Positions 48,699-60,625 of a DNA stretch of 64,000 bases are shown piece by piece. A program made the position numbers and the translations under genes. Below the pieces are notes generated by a model, which searched no databases, was not told the DNA's origin, and saw only the letters and a program-made list of their open reading frames with translations. Position 1 is the first letter of the stretch, and every line of letters begins with the position of its first letter. The stretch covers positions 277,976,343 through 278,040,342 of the forward strand of contig NC_090989.1 of assembly GCF_041146395.1 (NCBI RefSeq), in the 5' to 3' direction. Source of the stretch: Eulemur rufifrons. Lineage: Eukaryota; Chordata; Mammalia; Primates; Lemuridae.

Positions 48699-49250
48699 AT
48701 CTCAATGAGCAGAAAGTATGGATGGAGCAGCTGAATATTCTAAGAAACCTTCCCACTAGAACATTGCAAGTTCCATAAGAGCAAAAAACCTTTGTTCTTG
48801 GTGTATATCCCATGAATAGGGCAGTATCTGGCACAAAATAGGCCCTTGTTAAGTATTCATTCATTGAATTAATGTGAAGGTACCAGTTCTTCTCAATATA
48901 TTCAGCTTAAAATTCAAGCAAAATAATAAAATCACAAATTATTTGCTAAAAACAATTTAGGCACAAGTTCTAGGGGAGCTTGACAAAGTTATTCTAAAAT
49001 GCTAAAATGCTTATGGAGGAGTAAACATGCATAAGACTTAAACTATCTTGAAAACAAGAAAAGAAAATAGCAAAAAAGGGGTTCACTCTTCCAGATCTCA
49101 GCCCCGCAAAGCTAATGAGAACAGTGCAGTGCCACACTAATGTAAAGTCATCGTAGCAGGGAAACTGGACACGGGGTATGTGGAAATGTGTGCTTTTTCT
49201 GTAAATCTAAACCTGTTCCAAGATTTTCACATATTTTTTGAAAGCAGTGT
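48699..49250 (+). repeat. L1 ORF2/3' fragment, sense, continuation after the Alu
   Basis: Continues the L1 at 'TATCTCAATGAGCAGAAAG' and later 'CTTGACAAAGTTATTCTAAA', 'GAAAATAGCAAAAAAGG' and 'TGTAAATCTAAACCTGTTCC'. Between about 48750 and 48885 lies a different text ('GGCAGTATCTGGCACAAAAT', 'TATTCATTCATTGAATTAAT') resembling the 3' end of L2 or a related repeat. Confidence 0.65.
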
Positions 49251-49289
49251 GGTACTGATCCTGCAAGAGGCATAGGATAAGTGGTTTGG

Positions 49290-49915
49290 GAAAACAGGCT
49301 CATTGAGTGGAAATGTGTACACACTGCTGTTGGGAATATCCCTAGGAGGCGAGTTGCTGGGTCAGAGAGGAGGCTTAGCTTCAGAATTAGTAAATATTTC
49401 CAAATGGTTTCCAAAGTGCTTGTAACAATTTCTAAAGTGGTTGTAGCGATTTACATTTACACCAGCAATGTATGACAGTTCCAGTTGCTCCACATCCTTA
49501 GCAAAATTTGATATTTTCAGACTTTTTTAAATTAGAAATTTTAGTATAGATGTGAGGAGGTATCTCCTTGCAGCTGAAATTTGCATTTTCCTGTTGACTA
49601 ACGAGGTGGTGCATATGCTCACATGCTTATTGGTCACTTGTATATCTTCTTTTGTAAAGGTCTTTTGCCCACTTTTCGCTTGGATGATCTGTCCTTTTCT
49701 TGCTTTATTCCTTATGTTCTTTTTATACCCTCAAAGTGAGTCCTTTATCATTCATATGTGCAAATATCTTCTCTGTGGCTTATCCTTTCACCCTCTTAAT
49801 GTTATGTTTCAGTGAACAGAAGTTATTAATAAATATAGTCCAATTTTCAATCTTTTCCCTTATGGTTAGTGCTTTCTGTGTCATGTTTAAGAATCTTTGC
49901 CTATCCTGCCAACCC
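49290..49915 (-). repeat. ancient L1 fragment, antisense
   Basis: Reverse L1 text: 'GCGAGTTGCTGGGTCAGAG', 'TTTACATTTACACCAGCAAT', 'GTTGCTCCACATCCTTAGC', 'TGAAATTTGCATTTTCCTG', 'TATTGGTCACTTGTATATC' and 'TTCCCTTATGGTTAGTGC'. Confidence 0.8.
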
Positions 49916-50059
49916 CCTTAAAAATGGCTTTTATTTCCTGCCAGTACCTCCTGCGCCCTGAGCTCTAAAGGGGGTTGGTCTGGGATGAAAGACGTTCTAA
50001 GTGAGGGGTCAGCAGATGTCAGGAGGGTGTTGCGTTAGTTCATTGGGCATCAGCAAACA

Positions 50060-50240
50060 CAAAGGACAATGGTGATGGTGGTGCACCCCACATATGTCTC
50101 ACCGCAGTCCTGCAGAGAGGGAGTGCCCCAGGGAGCAGGTGAGGAAACCGAGGCTCCAGAGCGTGCTCAGAAGCACACAGCACCAGGGCAGCTCAGGGCA
50201 TCCAGCCCAGGTCCGCCAGCTCCAGTGCTGCACCTGAACG
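50060..50240 (-). repeat. MIR SINE, antisense
   Basis: 'GGTGAGGAAACCGAGGCTCC', 'AGCGTGCTCAGAAGCACAC' and 'CCAGCCCAGGTCCGCCAGC' follow the reversed MIR order. Confidence 0.7.
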
Positions 50241-50294
50241 CAGCCTGGAGATGTCCACCTGAGAGGGCGGGGAGGGGGCGGGATCCTGTTGGGG

Positions 50295-50410
50295 GGTGGT
50301 TAGGGCAAGGACGACTCATGAGGTCAGAGTTCAGGGCCCAGCTCTGCCACCTCCTGATGATGTGCCCCTGTGCTCTGGGTTAGCAGCACCCAGCCACCCG
50401 GGGCTTTCTG
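50295..50410 (+). repeat. MIR SINE remnant
   Basis: 'GAGGTCAGAGTTCAGGGCCC', 'AGCTCTGCCACCTCCTGATG' and 'ATGTGCCCCTGTGCTCTGG' are MIR core text. Confidence 0.65.
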
Positions 50411-50889
50411 GAGGAGGAATGGAGGGCAGACCCATTACTGGCTTGGCCCAGGGCATGGCACAGTGCTGGGTGCAAGACCCGCCCCACAAGGCCCCTCCAC
50501 TGTGGGACTGAGGGTCGTGTCCCCCCACCTCCACCAAGACCCGGCCACCGGTGTGGGAGGTCTGTGCACGCAGGTGCGCCCTCCAGGTTCCCCGCTGCAT
50601 TTCATCAGAGGCTGAGAACGCTCCTGGTTTGGAATTTGCTTCTGGGCCAAGCACGGCCCCCCTCACTCATCAGGATAGTGTGGGGCTTGGCCAGAGCTGC
50701 AGGGCTGGGGCCCCAGCACCCCGCCCCGCTGACCGGAGGGGGCTCCTCAGGGTGGGTCCCCTTGCAGGTCCCAGGAAGAGGCGCTCTGCAGCGTGGCAAA
50801 CCCCGCTCTGAGTCCCATAGCCCAGCGGGGGGATCGCGGGCGGTCCCTCACCTGTAAAAGCAGGGTCCTGGCACCTGCCTTGCAAGGCG

Positions 50890-51270
50890 GCTGGGCAGGG
50901 TGTGCGTGAAGCCCCGCCTCCCGCTAGGCCCCGCCCCCGGGGCCGCCGGTCGCTCCGGGTCCTGCCGCGCGGGGGCGCTCGGCCGCGCCTGGCCTGGCCC
51001 TGCGGGGACGCCCCGCCGCGTGCTGGCGGCTCTCGGACCCTCGGAGAGAGGACACAGCCCCTCCGACCGGCGGAAAATAAACCCACCGGCCCCGCGCCGT
51101 GGACGACTGTTTGGCCGGAGGCCGGCCCGCCGCGAGTGCCCTCCGCGCCCCTCGGGGGCCCCACCCTGCGGCGTCCGCCCCTCGCCGAGGAGCAGCCCGC
51201 GTGGACCCGGGACCCCTCGACCCATCGCCGGCCGCGCTCGCCCAGCTTGAATACGCGGACCAGCTGGAGG
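50890..51270. promoter_or_regulatory. CpG island with no assigned gene
   Basis: About 370 bp with more than 50 CpG by eye, against a CpG-poor background on both sides. It contains a GC box (CCCCGCCCCCGGGG near 50929-50942). No TATA box is obvious. It lies about 8.8 kb beyond the MVB12B 3' end and is not part of a recognised repeat. It may be the promoter of an unannotated non-coding RNA or a poised regulatory element. Frames through it in several directions (up to 231 codons) are expected from GC content and are not called as genes. Confidence 0.65.
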
Positions 51271-51299
51271 GGCCGGAGCCTCGGCCTTGGCACCGCAGG

Positions 51300-51550
51300 C
51301 CTCCAGCTGGCCCCTCCTTTACATCTCTGAGCCTCAACTTTCGCATCCGTAAAATGGGAGGGCAACCGTCCTCACTTTGAAAAGCCGTCAAGCATATTAA
51401 AGATGTATCCCTGTTGCCCGGCTTCCAGGCCTCAGGCAAGCCACCTGCACCTCCCTGGGCCTCAGTTTCCCCAGCTGTAAAATGGGATAATGAAAGGCCT
51501 TACCTCACGGGTGGTTGCGGGGTAAGGCTGCAGCAGGCTGCCGCGCCCCT
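51300..51550 (+). repeat. MIR SINE remnants, one or two copies
   Basis: 'CTCTGAGCCTCAACTTTCGC' with 'CGTAAAATGGGAGG', then a second set 'CTGGGCCTCAGTTTCCCC' with 'GCTGTAAAATGGGATAATGA'. Either two MIR copies or a partial duplication. Confidence 0.7.
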
Positions 51551-53900
51551 GAGCTCTCAGCACATGGCGCTGTCGGGGTTGTAACTCAAGCTCCGCGGAG
51601 GCCCCTCCCACAGCTCCAAACCTGTGCCCCAAACCCCACAGGTTGTCATTTAGGGACCGAGGCCCCCTAGTTTGGGAGCTGCTGGCTTGGAGCAGAGTGA
51701 ATGCTCGGTCTGGTCCCTGGCTCGAGCGGGGGACTCTCCGGGCAGCCGCAGGTGTCTGGGCCGGGGGCCTGGAGGCAGTGCCCCTCCCCTGGCTGGTCTT
51801 CAGGGCCCTCTCTGGTTGAGTCACCAGGCAAAAACACTCAGCTTTTTGACACCATCCAGAAAATGAAAATGTCCCAGGCGCCTAATCCTTCCCTTCCTTT
51901 TGGCAACTTAAGCCGCCCTGAAACGTAGCCAAGATATTGAACGCGGTGTGAGCGTCATTGAGGCCTCCCGCAAAGCCAACCTCGGGGACTCGGGGCACGA
52001 AGCCACGGTCTGGGTGAGACTCCTTCTGGCCAGGTACGCAGTGACCTCTGACCCCCACCAGCCTACATCACAGCGTGCCTTCAGACCGCCGACCTGAGGG
52101 CCAGCCGGGAGCCCTGACTTCCTTCCCGCCCCACTCCCCCCAGAAAAATATTTGGAATGGTCTTTGACTGAAACGAGATTAATCCTCAGCTCCCTGACAG
52201 TGTCTTTGGGCATGTGTTTTTATAACCTCCCTTTCAAATGAGAACCATTTGTCGCCGGGAAGCTGGGGAGGCCCTGCCCCAACCGCTGGGCCAGACATCA
52301 CCGGCACCTGATTGAATGTCAGGGACAGTGCGAGGGGGCAGGGCTGAGGTGAGGGTCGCATGTAAGCAGGGCTCACTGTCCTTCGCCAGCCAGCGGCATA
52401 AGCTGGAGCACGTGAATTCCAACCCTCATTTTCCCACACCACATGTGCCCTTCAGCTGGTGCCTTTGCCTCTCTGAGCCTCGCTTTGCTCATCTGTAAGA
52501 TGGGGAGATGATGGCCCACAGCTGACCTTCAACGTCTGCTGAGGCCTTTGAACACAGCCTCAGCTCCCTAGGAACTCCTGGTGGGAGGAAAGTCCCCGGC
52601 TGGGGCCTTCCCCGGGGCTGCAAATGTCCCTCCTAAATGCAGTTCCAATCTCCGCCCTTCCAGACCCGCCAAGCGAGAGGGCATCTCTGCAAAGAACTGA
52701 GTTGCTGGGGCTTCCATATGGAGGGGCCTGTGTTTATAGGTGCCACCACGCAGGCTCTTTAATTAACTTTGAGCCCTTGGTCGGTGGCCTCCCCTCTCGG
52801 CACAATCCCCCTCCAACCGCTCCCGTTTGAAGTTTGCAACACCCCCCTTCCCGCTGCTCCTGCTCTTGGAGCAACCACAGCGCCTCAGGGCTCGGCTGGG
52901 AGGGATTTACTGGAGAATTTCAATCATGGGGACTTGGCTTAAACTTGTTGCTTCCTCAAAAATCTCCCCAGAAGTTTGATACATGTGGAACTAAGGCATG
53001 AAGGAAGGGCTCCGATGATCTCAGAACTCCACCTGGGCCTGTCGGAGACTCACAGCCCCTCACCTGGAGGAGGAGAGCACAGAAGAGCGAGAAAGATGCA
53101 GGCTCCTGGGAGCGCGCCGAGGTACTGGGATTCCTTCACTTTTAAGGAGCTGATTAGAAATAGTATTTCCACCTTGGCCACCACCCCCTCCCCCAGCCGT
53201 GACAGTTTTGTGCAGGTGTCTGATCTCTCCCTGTTGGTCTTGGGGCTGGGAAGAGTTTGGAAAGGAGTCTAGGTGGAGAGTCCTGCACTGTGGAATTGGA
53301 CACCAAAGCCACGCTGATGTGCCATTTTTCTTAGGCTCTGTGGCGGGCTTCCCCAAAGGCACTCCCTGGGCAGCTTTCAGACCAGCGCCCACGCCCTTCC
53401 AGGGAGCCGAGCCAAGAAGGGCCGGGACAGCGGCCCAAGCGCCGTGTATCTCCCCGCCCCCCACCCCAGGGCTGACTCATTCCCTCTCTCGAACAATCTT
53501 TGCAATGATGGATAAGCCGGGGCCCCAACAGCTGTGGCCCTGGGGAGAAAAAACATCTTTTGCAGTTTCTCGTGCTTTGCAGTTTCTCGTGAAGCCTCCC
53601 ACTTCTTCCTTAACAAGTGCTGAAAGCGGCACAAACAGAAATGCCTCGGGCTCCCCGTGACTAACGAGATGACTGCATCAGGCAGGAGCGCTTGGGGGTA
53701 GGACCGAGCTGGCCATCCCATCCCTGTCCCGGGGCGAGGGGTCCGGTTGCCTCCCGGGGCGCTCCGCCAACTGTGCTTTGAAGCCCTGGCCAGGCCGCCC
53801 TCGCTCGTGAGAAGCGCGTCGGGCCGGGCTCCACCGCCCGACGTGCGCAGATCGCCCAAGATAAAGCAGCCGCAGCCGGTCCAACTAGTGCTGAATTGCT
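51550..53900. other. intergenic unique DNA, nothing recognised
   Basis: Mixed GC content. Only a short sense MIR remnant (about 52450-52530, 'CTCTGAGCCTCGCTTTGC' with 'ATCTGTAAGATGGGGAG') is identifiable. No exon or promoter-like pattern. Confidence 0.6.
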
Positions 53901-55100
53901 CCTTCCAAAACCCTTTCACATGGTTCCACTTCTCTGCCCGCTTTGTTGAAAGATGTAAAAATTTCAAACCACCATAAAGCAAACATTTCAAAACCCTCTC
54001 TTTTCAAAATCGGTCACATTTTCAAAAATCCCTTGAATTCCATCTCCCCCCTCCCTGCTTTTGCTGTCTCTGGATTGGAGTGTTTTTCATTAATTTAGCA
54101 GCGACCCAGGTAAAGCCGGTGTTTTCGAGCCGTGTTTTACGGGCGGGAAGTGGCTTTGTTATTTAGTAGATGTATTAGATAAGTCGATGTCTTGTCAAAA
54201 TCAAGCAGGTTTTCTTTATTAGGGTGAAATCGTAATGAACTCATCTGCTTTTAATATTTATAAAGAGAAGAGAGGCCATTAATTCTGCTGCTTGTGAATA
54301 AAACCATCTGTGATTTCTTTCCATTTGATGGGTTTTGGTTTTAATATACATTTTTCACAAATAAGCACAGAGATTTTTTGGTGAAAATGTCACATTCAGG
54401 ATCTCATAAAGAAAGAATGCAAAGAGAGGAAAACTAAATGTTTTGTTAGCTAAGTAATTTCTCACCTTGCAGAGTGGGGAACATTTGAGCCAACTTTAGC
54501 ACATTAGGTGATAGAATCGCCCGTTCAACGCTAATGCAATCCATGACATGTTACAAGGCAAACCTCCTCCGTTTTGAAGTTTGTTTTCCTTCGGGAATTA
54601 CACAGTTCGTTTAACCTAATCTGTCCTGACACTTGAATTATAATATTATGAGCTTCTTCAGGGAAGTAAAACAGTAGTTGCCTGCTTAAAAGCAAAGCAG
54701 AAGTTAATAAAGTGGGCAAAATGTCAAGGAAAAAGGGCTAATCGAATCATGGTGTCATTCTCTAGAGAAAATATAGTCAAGTTGTATTTTTTTTTCCAGT
54801 GGAAATCTTGGACGCCTAATGACATATTTCTGTCCAGGAAGAAATTTGAACTCTGAAGCCAAACTTGATTAAACCCCAAACTGCAAGACCTTGCCCAATG
54901 GGACCACTCGGGACTTTGACTTCTGGGTGTCAGAGCTTAATTAAAATATTCATCCAGCTGCTCTCCCCTCGCCAAGGGGGCCCAGAGGAATTAAACCAAT
55001 AAGCTTAATTCTATTAGTTCACCTGCCTGTGTACACAGAGATGCAGAAGACCATTTACTGGTTCAGAAAAAAATCATCATAGCCACCCTGTAAATTCAGC
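53900..55100. other. AT-rich block, candidate conserved non-coding DNA
   Basis: Repeat-free, AT-rich, CpG-poor, with multiple ATTA cores (TTCATTAATTTAGCAGC near 54087; GAGCTTAATTAAAATATTC near 54934). It sits between GC-rich stretches. Inferred regulatory. Confidence 0.4.
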
Positions 55101-55274
55101 ACGGGCAGCCGTCACGGCAACGGCGAGATGGTCCCCCAAACAGTTGTAACACCCAGGAATCTCACTCCTGACTCCAAACGCGCGCAGCTATTTTGAATAC
55201 TCTTCCAAGAAAACCTAAACGCCAAGCAAGTCAATATAAGGATTTATATGTGTGTATGATGATTTATATGTCAT

Positions 55275-55480
55275 TTATAATAACATGTAACATTTACCAA
55301 CCTCTCTGTGCCACCGTGCTGAGCCTTTCTCATTCATTCTCAAGGAAACCTTCAGTTCCACCCCAGGAAGTAAACACTATCGTTACCCCCACTTGACAGA
55401 TGAGAAAACCGAGGCTCCATGAGATGAAATGACTTGAATCCCAGAATTCTCAGACCACAGAGCCTCCTGAGTTCTTACCC
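55275..55480 (-). repeat. MIR SINE, antisense
   Basis: 'TATCGTTACCCCCACTTGAC', 'AGATGAGAAAACCGAGGCTC' and 'GAAATGACTTGAATCCCAG' follow the reversed MIR order. Confidence 0.8.
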
Positions 55481-55534
55481 CATAGTAATGAGGGCTCCAC
55501 TGACATCTTGATCTTTGTTTTAAATTTCATCATC

Positions 55535-56065
55535 TACCTGTCACACACACACCCGTACATAAAATCCAGAAGGTATAAGGCTGTAAAGCAAAAAGTCAGC
55601 CCCATGTCACTCTCCCCTCAGCCCCCATTCCCATCCCCAAGGCAGCCACCCACCGAGGACAATCTTGTGTCTCCTTCCAGAGAGCAAGGGGCTTAGACCA
55701 GCAAATAAATACGTGTATGTTTCCTTTTGTAAAAACTCACGTGGAGCATAACAGGTACACTGTTCTGCAGCTTGCTCTTTTCATTTAATATGAGAGTTCG
55801 CCATCTCCTTTGAGACGCATGCCATTCCATTCAATAGATGGATTAGATTGACCCATAGGGGATGGTCCATATTCAACCATTTTTGACCAGCAAAAAATGG
55901 CAATTTCACATGATTCTGCCTGGTATCATGATTGTTTACCCAATCTCCTGTGATGGGCATTTGGGTGGTTTCCTACCTCTGCCCTCTCAGTGCTGTGATG
56001 AATATCCTTTGCACACACTGACAGGCATTATCCGTAGGATAAATTCCTAGAAGTGCCACTGCCTC
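55535..56065 (-). repeat. ancient L1 fragment, antisense
   Basis: Reverse L1 text: 'AATCCAGAAGGTATAAGGC', 'TGTGTCTCCTTCCAGAGAGC', 'CTGTTCTGCAGCTTGCTC', 'GCATTTGGGTGGTTTCC' and 'GTAGGATAAATTCCTAGAAG'. Confidence 0.8.
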
Positions 56066-56199
56066 TGCGACCTTGGGTGAGTCAAGTCTCTTCCCTTTGC
56101 CCCAAGCGTGAAACGAAGCATTGGATCCTTTCTGAAGGCCCCGGCAGGCTCTATTGTTGTGCAAGACTGTAATCCCCACATCTCTAATTCTATATCATA

Positions 56200-58000
56200 G
56201 CTAGAGATTACCCATCACGACTTCATGAAGCCACAGCTCTGGCTTAGGGTCCCCCAGATCATTGTGGAAACAAATGTTTTCCACCAAACACTAACTCATT
56301 CCCTGCTGGCCGTATCTGTCAACCAGGGAATGAGACATTTCCCTGTGATCAATACAAATGGAATAGAAATCTATCCTGGGCAGCAGCAGCAAGCCTTGGT
56401 TTTTAATAAGGGGACCTCCAGAGGATATTGCATTCCTGTGACAACAGTCAACAGACCTTGATTTTTAGTGTCAGAAGCTGTTTAATGCAAAGGTCTGAGG
56501 CCGGGGCCTGGCCGGGCACTGGGTGGAGGTTTCGGGATGGAACCAGGCTGGTCCCTAAAGGCTGTTGCAGAAACCTGCCTGCTGCCCTGCCTGCTGCCTG
56601 TCCTCAGCCCGCTGTGGGCCACCTGTTCGCGGAGACAGCCACATTTGCCAGCTGGGCTGCGGTGGAGCCGGCACAGCCAGCCGGCCGGCCGGCCAGAGGT
56701 GCTCTGCAGCCACAGATCGAGTTATTTACGGCTTGCCTGTGGTCCGCCGGCAACCGGCAGCTCTCGGATGACAGCAGTGCATCTGAAACAGGACCAGGTA
56801 CTTGGGCAGAGGTGGCAGCGAGCACAAACAACCGTATTGATAGTCTCTTTTCTTGTTATAAATTAATCTGGTAACAGAGTGACTCAAGAGACACCCCGAG
56901 TTACAGTTTCTAGAAACTTGAGAATGGCCGGCTACGAACCGTCCAAGACAAACTAGGATGTTCTGAAAACACGATTCTTGCCCAAACAGCCGAGACGACA
57001 CTGGGTTCGTATCTTGATTCTTCTGCCTCTTTTTAATTTATCCGATGATACAGACCAGGGCTGCAGAAGACGGTGGAAACAGGAAAACAGCTGGCACGTG
57101 AGGGAGATGGGATCGGCAGTGATTTATTTCCAGGGGCTGATATTTTAGGTTATCGTTGTTGTGCATGTGCAATGAATCATATTCTAAAGTATCTGTTAAT
57201 AGAGTGTTTTATTCTTAAAAACATTTTTTTAAAAACATTCTTTCAAGTGGATAGGTTGTTTCTTGAAATCGAATCCTCAGGTTTTATTAAGAGATGTGAC
57301 AATAAGAATGTGTCGATAAATTTTCCCACTGGGAAATTTCGCCACTGATCTTACCACCTAGGAAAGGTCTTGTCCCTTTAAAAAAAAAAAAAATCAGAAG
57401 GAGAAGAAAGAGAAAGGGAACCTTCGATGTTATTGGTTAAAATACGTTGCTTGAATGTAGATAAATGTATTTAGTCCTTTGGTTTTTTAACCGCTGAATT
57501 CATATTTTAGAATTTTAAATTCCACGATGAGCTTTCTCTCCAAGTTTCCAAAGGCATCTCTCAAAATTGCTTCTGGCAACGCCTTTAAAATCAGGCACAG
57601 AGGTCCCCCAAGAAAGGTCCTGGGGGATGATCACAACAGTCCTCTGCGCGACGCAGCAACACTGGCTCGTGGACACTCTCGGACCCTCTGTTGAAAGTAA
57701 CCGACTAGGCTGTGGCTGGGAGCCCCGCTTGGCCTCGGCTCCCCAGCCAGAGGTCAGGAGGCGAGTCTCCGAGACCATCTCCAGCAAGATCTGAAGAGCT
57801 CCGAGAATATAACAAGTAGTAAAAGGGCAGGGGCGAGGGGCTGGGGGGAGAGAGAAAGAATAAAGGCAAAATTAAATTTTCACAATTAGGTATGATTTTT
57901 TTCATTTAGTTAATTTCCAGCCGCTCACGTTTATTGCACATTAATTATGCATACAGCTTCTGTGTGACTGAAAAAGTGGAGAATGTGATCCTTATCCTTT
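56200..58000. other. alternating AT-rich and GC-rich unique DNA, candidate regulatory
   Basis: AT-rich parts at about 56220-56480, 56830-57060, 57110-57580 and 57785-57960 (the last includes GCACATTAATTATGCATAC). A GC-rich part at 56500-56780 includes a short GCCGGCCGGCCGGCC run (about 56689-56696). No gene found. Confidence 0.35.
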
Positions 58001-60200
58001 GACGGAGGAGCCGGCCGCCACACTGGAGGCCTCGGTGGCGACGGCTGGAGAAGCTTCGGGTCAGAGGGGCAGGAGCGAGTCCCCCCTGTGAACAGCCAGC
58101 GGCGGGGCGGCCACTCCACTTCCAGCCTGTGCTCTCTGGTCCCCCCACCCCTGACTTTCTTAAAAGTGTTTCCTACAGTAGGGATGGTGACCGAGGGGAC
58201 CTGGGGGCCTGGAGGGTTGACTGGACGTGTTTCTGGGCCAGATCTAGGGACGGACCCCAAACCAACCCCTGCCCAGCCTGCCTCAGCTGGCCTCGGCCAA
58301 TATCTGTGTTGAAAGCCACAGGCCCAGGCCAGGAGAAAAAGCAAAGTGACTCGCGAGGCCTGGGCGGGGAGTACTGGGGGGCACATTTCCTTCTCCCAAG
58401 CCCCTCCACGCCCCACAACAGGCCAAAGGAAGCTGAGGCTGTGGGAGTATCACCTGGGCTGCCCCACCCACCCTGGGCCCCATCCGCAGACTCCTGTTGG
58501 CCCAACAGGAAGGGCTGGGCAGGTGGGCCCTCAGCCAACATGCTCTGTGACACTCGACCAGGCCCACAGCCTCTCTGTGCCTTCCTCTCAGAATCTGCCT
58601 CTCTTCCTGGGAGGGCTCCCTGAACCTGCTGCCCCTCCCAGCCCAGCCCAGAACCCACCAAACAAGACCCACTGTGCAGGCAGATGTTGGGATTCATCCC
58701 TTGGCACATCTGTCGCATGGGGCCCAGATGGCCCCTTAACCAGCTGCCCAAACTTTGGCGAAGAGCATAGACCCAGGAGGCCCAGATCCCTAGCTCCATC
58801 CCGGGGGAGACCCCCTGGGACTTAAGCAAAGTTGCAGCCTTTGCACCAGGACCCTCGAGCTCTGTAATTCCTCCCAGCCCTGTGGCCAGGTACCAGGTCA
58901 CCTCATGGGTAGAGGGTGCCCCCCTGGGCCAGTCCGGGCAGGACAGTTGCCCTATTTTCTGCATAGATTCTGAGCCGACAGCGCTGGGACCCTGGCCCAG
59001 CCCCACTGCCCCCATTGCTGGGTAATCTGAGAAGGTGGCTTCTCCTCTGATCCGGATTCCTCATCTGAAAACGGGATTCAGAACTGGACACAGCGTCGTC
59101 CTGGAGTTTAAGTGGAGTGCTGCCTACAGCACACCCAACCCAGGCTGAACACCCAGAAAATACCCCAAGGGCAGGCACAGAGACCCATTTTACAGTTAAG
59201 GAGACTGAGATGTCTAGAGGGGAGGTACCTCATCTGTATGAGACAGGGCCAAGTTTGTGAAGGTCACGGTGCTCTCCTGGGTCCACCACTCTCAGCCCAC
59301 TAGAGGCTGGGACCTGACCCCTTTCTCCATCCACGATGGCAGAGATGAGGAGTTAGAAAAAGAAATTCACACACCGGGTCCCCTCTCCCCCAGGGATGGC
59401 CTCTGCAGCAGGCCTGGCGGGCCCGTTTACAACCGCAAACCAGCCACCGGGGTATCAGCCCCGGGAACAAAGCCCGCAGCGAGCAGAGCTGAGCTGTATC
59501 CCAGAGGGCTCGGCCAGCGGCCCTGCAGTGAGGGGCTCCCGGCACAGCGGCTTCGCGAGGTCTGCAACCCGCACAGGAGAACAGCCCGGCAGCCACCAGC
59601 CCTTGGCTCCACCGTGGGAGGGGGCTGGGGCCTTGGCCACCTCCTTCTTTTCTTTTTTTTTCTTTTTTTGGTGTCTGTTTTATTTTAATAAAAACTGTTC
59701 TCCCTATAGTCCTGCTGGAACAAACTATAAAACATCTCTCCCATTCTGCTCTCTGGAATCCCCACCTCATCCTGCAGTGGCTATGAAGAACTTTAAAATA
59801 AAATTGTCATCATAAAGAAATCAACCATGCGTAATAATAAACAACATGTTTAACATTTATTACTCCGTGTTCTGACAAACCAAAATGTGAAAACATGCCA
59901 AAATTTGGGTTTCATAAAACAATTTCTCATCAAGTTCTTTCCTTTAACAAAATGCCTCTGTTTCATTCCTGGCTGGTGAGATTCACGTCAAACGCAGTAG
60001 CATTTCCAGAAACGAGTGTTGGGTCTGATACTTGCACAATCCCCAAAGCACATCTTTGGCACCGTTAGATTTTCTGTGATTGACAATATTCCTCCCTGGT
60101 GAACGGTAGTAAGCAACCATGTCACATGGGGACGGGAGTGGGTGCCACCGTCGTTCAGAAACAGGAAAACTTACAGCACAGCCAGTCACAGGCACCAAAA
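58000..60200. other. intergenic DNA, no gene; antisense MIR remnant and AT-rich end
   Basis: 58000-59640 is GC-rich with a short antisense MIR remnant near 59185-59250 ('CCATTTTACAGTTAAGGAGA'). A pyrimidine tract lies at 59646-59670. From 59690 to 60180 it is AT-rich and repeat-free. Long minus-strand frames near 58.2-59.0 kb look like chance. Confidence 0.5.
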
Positions 60201-60625
60201 CCCCACTTTTTTTTCTAATTGTGGTAAAATACAGATAATGTAAAATTTACCGTCTTAACCATTTTTGAGTGTCCAGTTCAACAGCATGAAGTACATTCAC
60301 ATTGTTATGCAACCGTCTCCCTATCTGTTTCTGCAATCATTTCGTCTTGCAAAACTGAAACTCTGTCCCCATGAAACAATAACTCCCCATTCCCCCCTCA
60401 AAGCCCCTGGGAACATCCATTCCATTTTCTGCCTCTATGAATTTGACTGCCCTGGGTACCGCGTGTAACTGGAATCGTCGGTATCTGTCTCTCGTGGCCG
60501 GCCTATTTCACTCAGCATCGCATCCGCAAGGTTCACCGTGCTACAGCGTGTGTTGGAATCTCCCCCACTTTACACGGCTGAAGGATATTCCACTGTACCA
60601 AGCCTCTACTCCCAACGTCACACAG
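60200..60625 (-). repeat. ancient L1 3' region fragment, antisense
   Basis: 'TAATTGTGGTAAAATACAGA', 'CAACAGCATGAAGTACATTC', 'ACATTGTTATGCAACCGTC', 'CTATGAATTTGACTGCCC' and 'GGCTGAAGGATATTCCACTG' are the familiar reverse L1 text. Confidence 0.85.

Noticed and set aside
50670..51439. Long frames across the CpG island (up to 231 codons)
   Set aside because: Stops are rare in CpG-rich DNA; frames are open in several directions at once. Only the island itself is supported.
56689..56696. CCGG run as a CpG island
   Set aside because: Only a few units long. The surrounding 250 bp are GC-rich but not CpG-dense enough.
58173..59015. 280-codon open frame, minus strand
   Set aside because: No domain, overlapping open frames on both strands, high GC.
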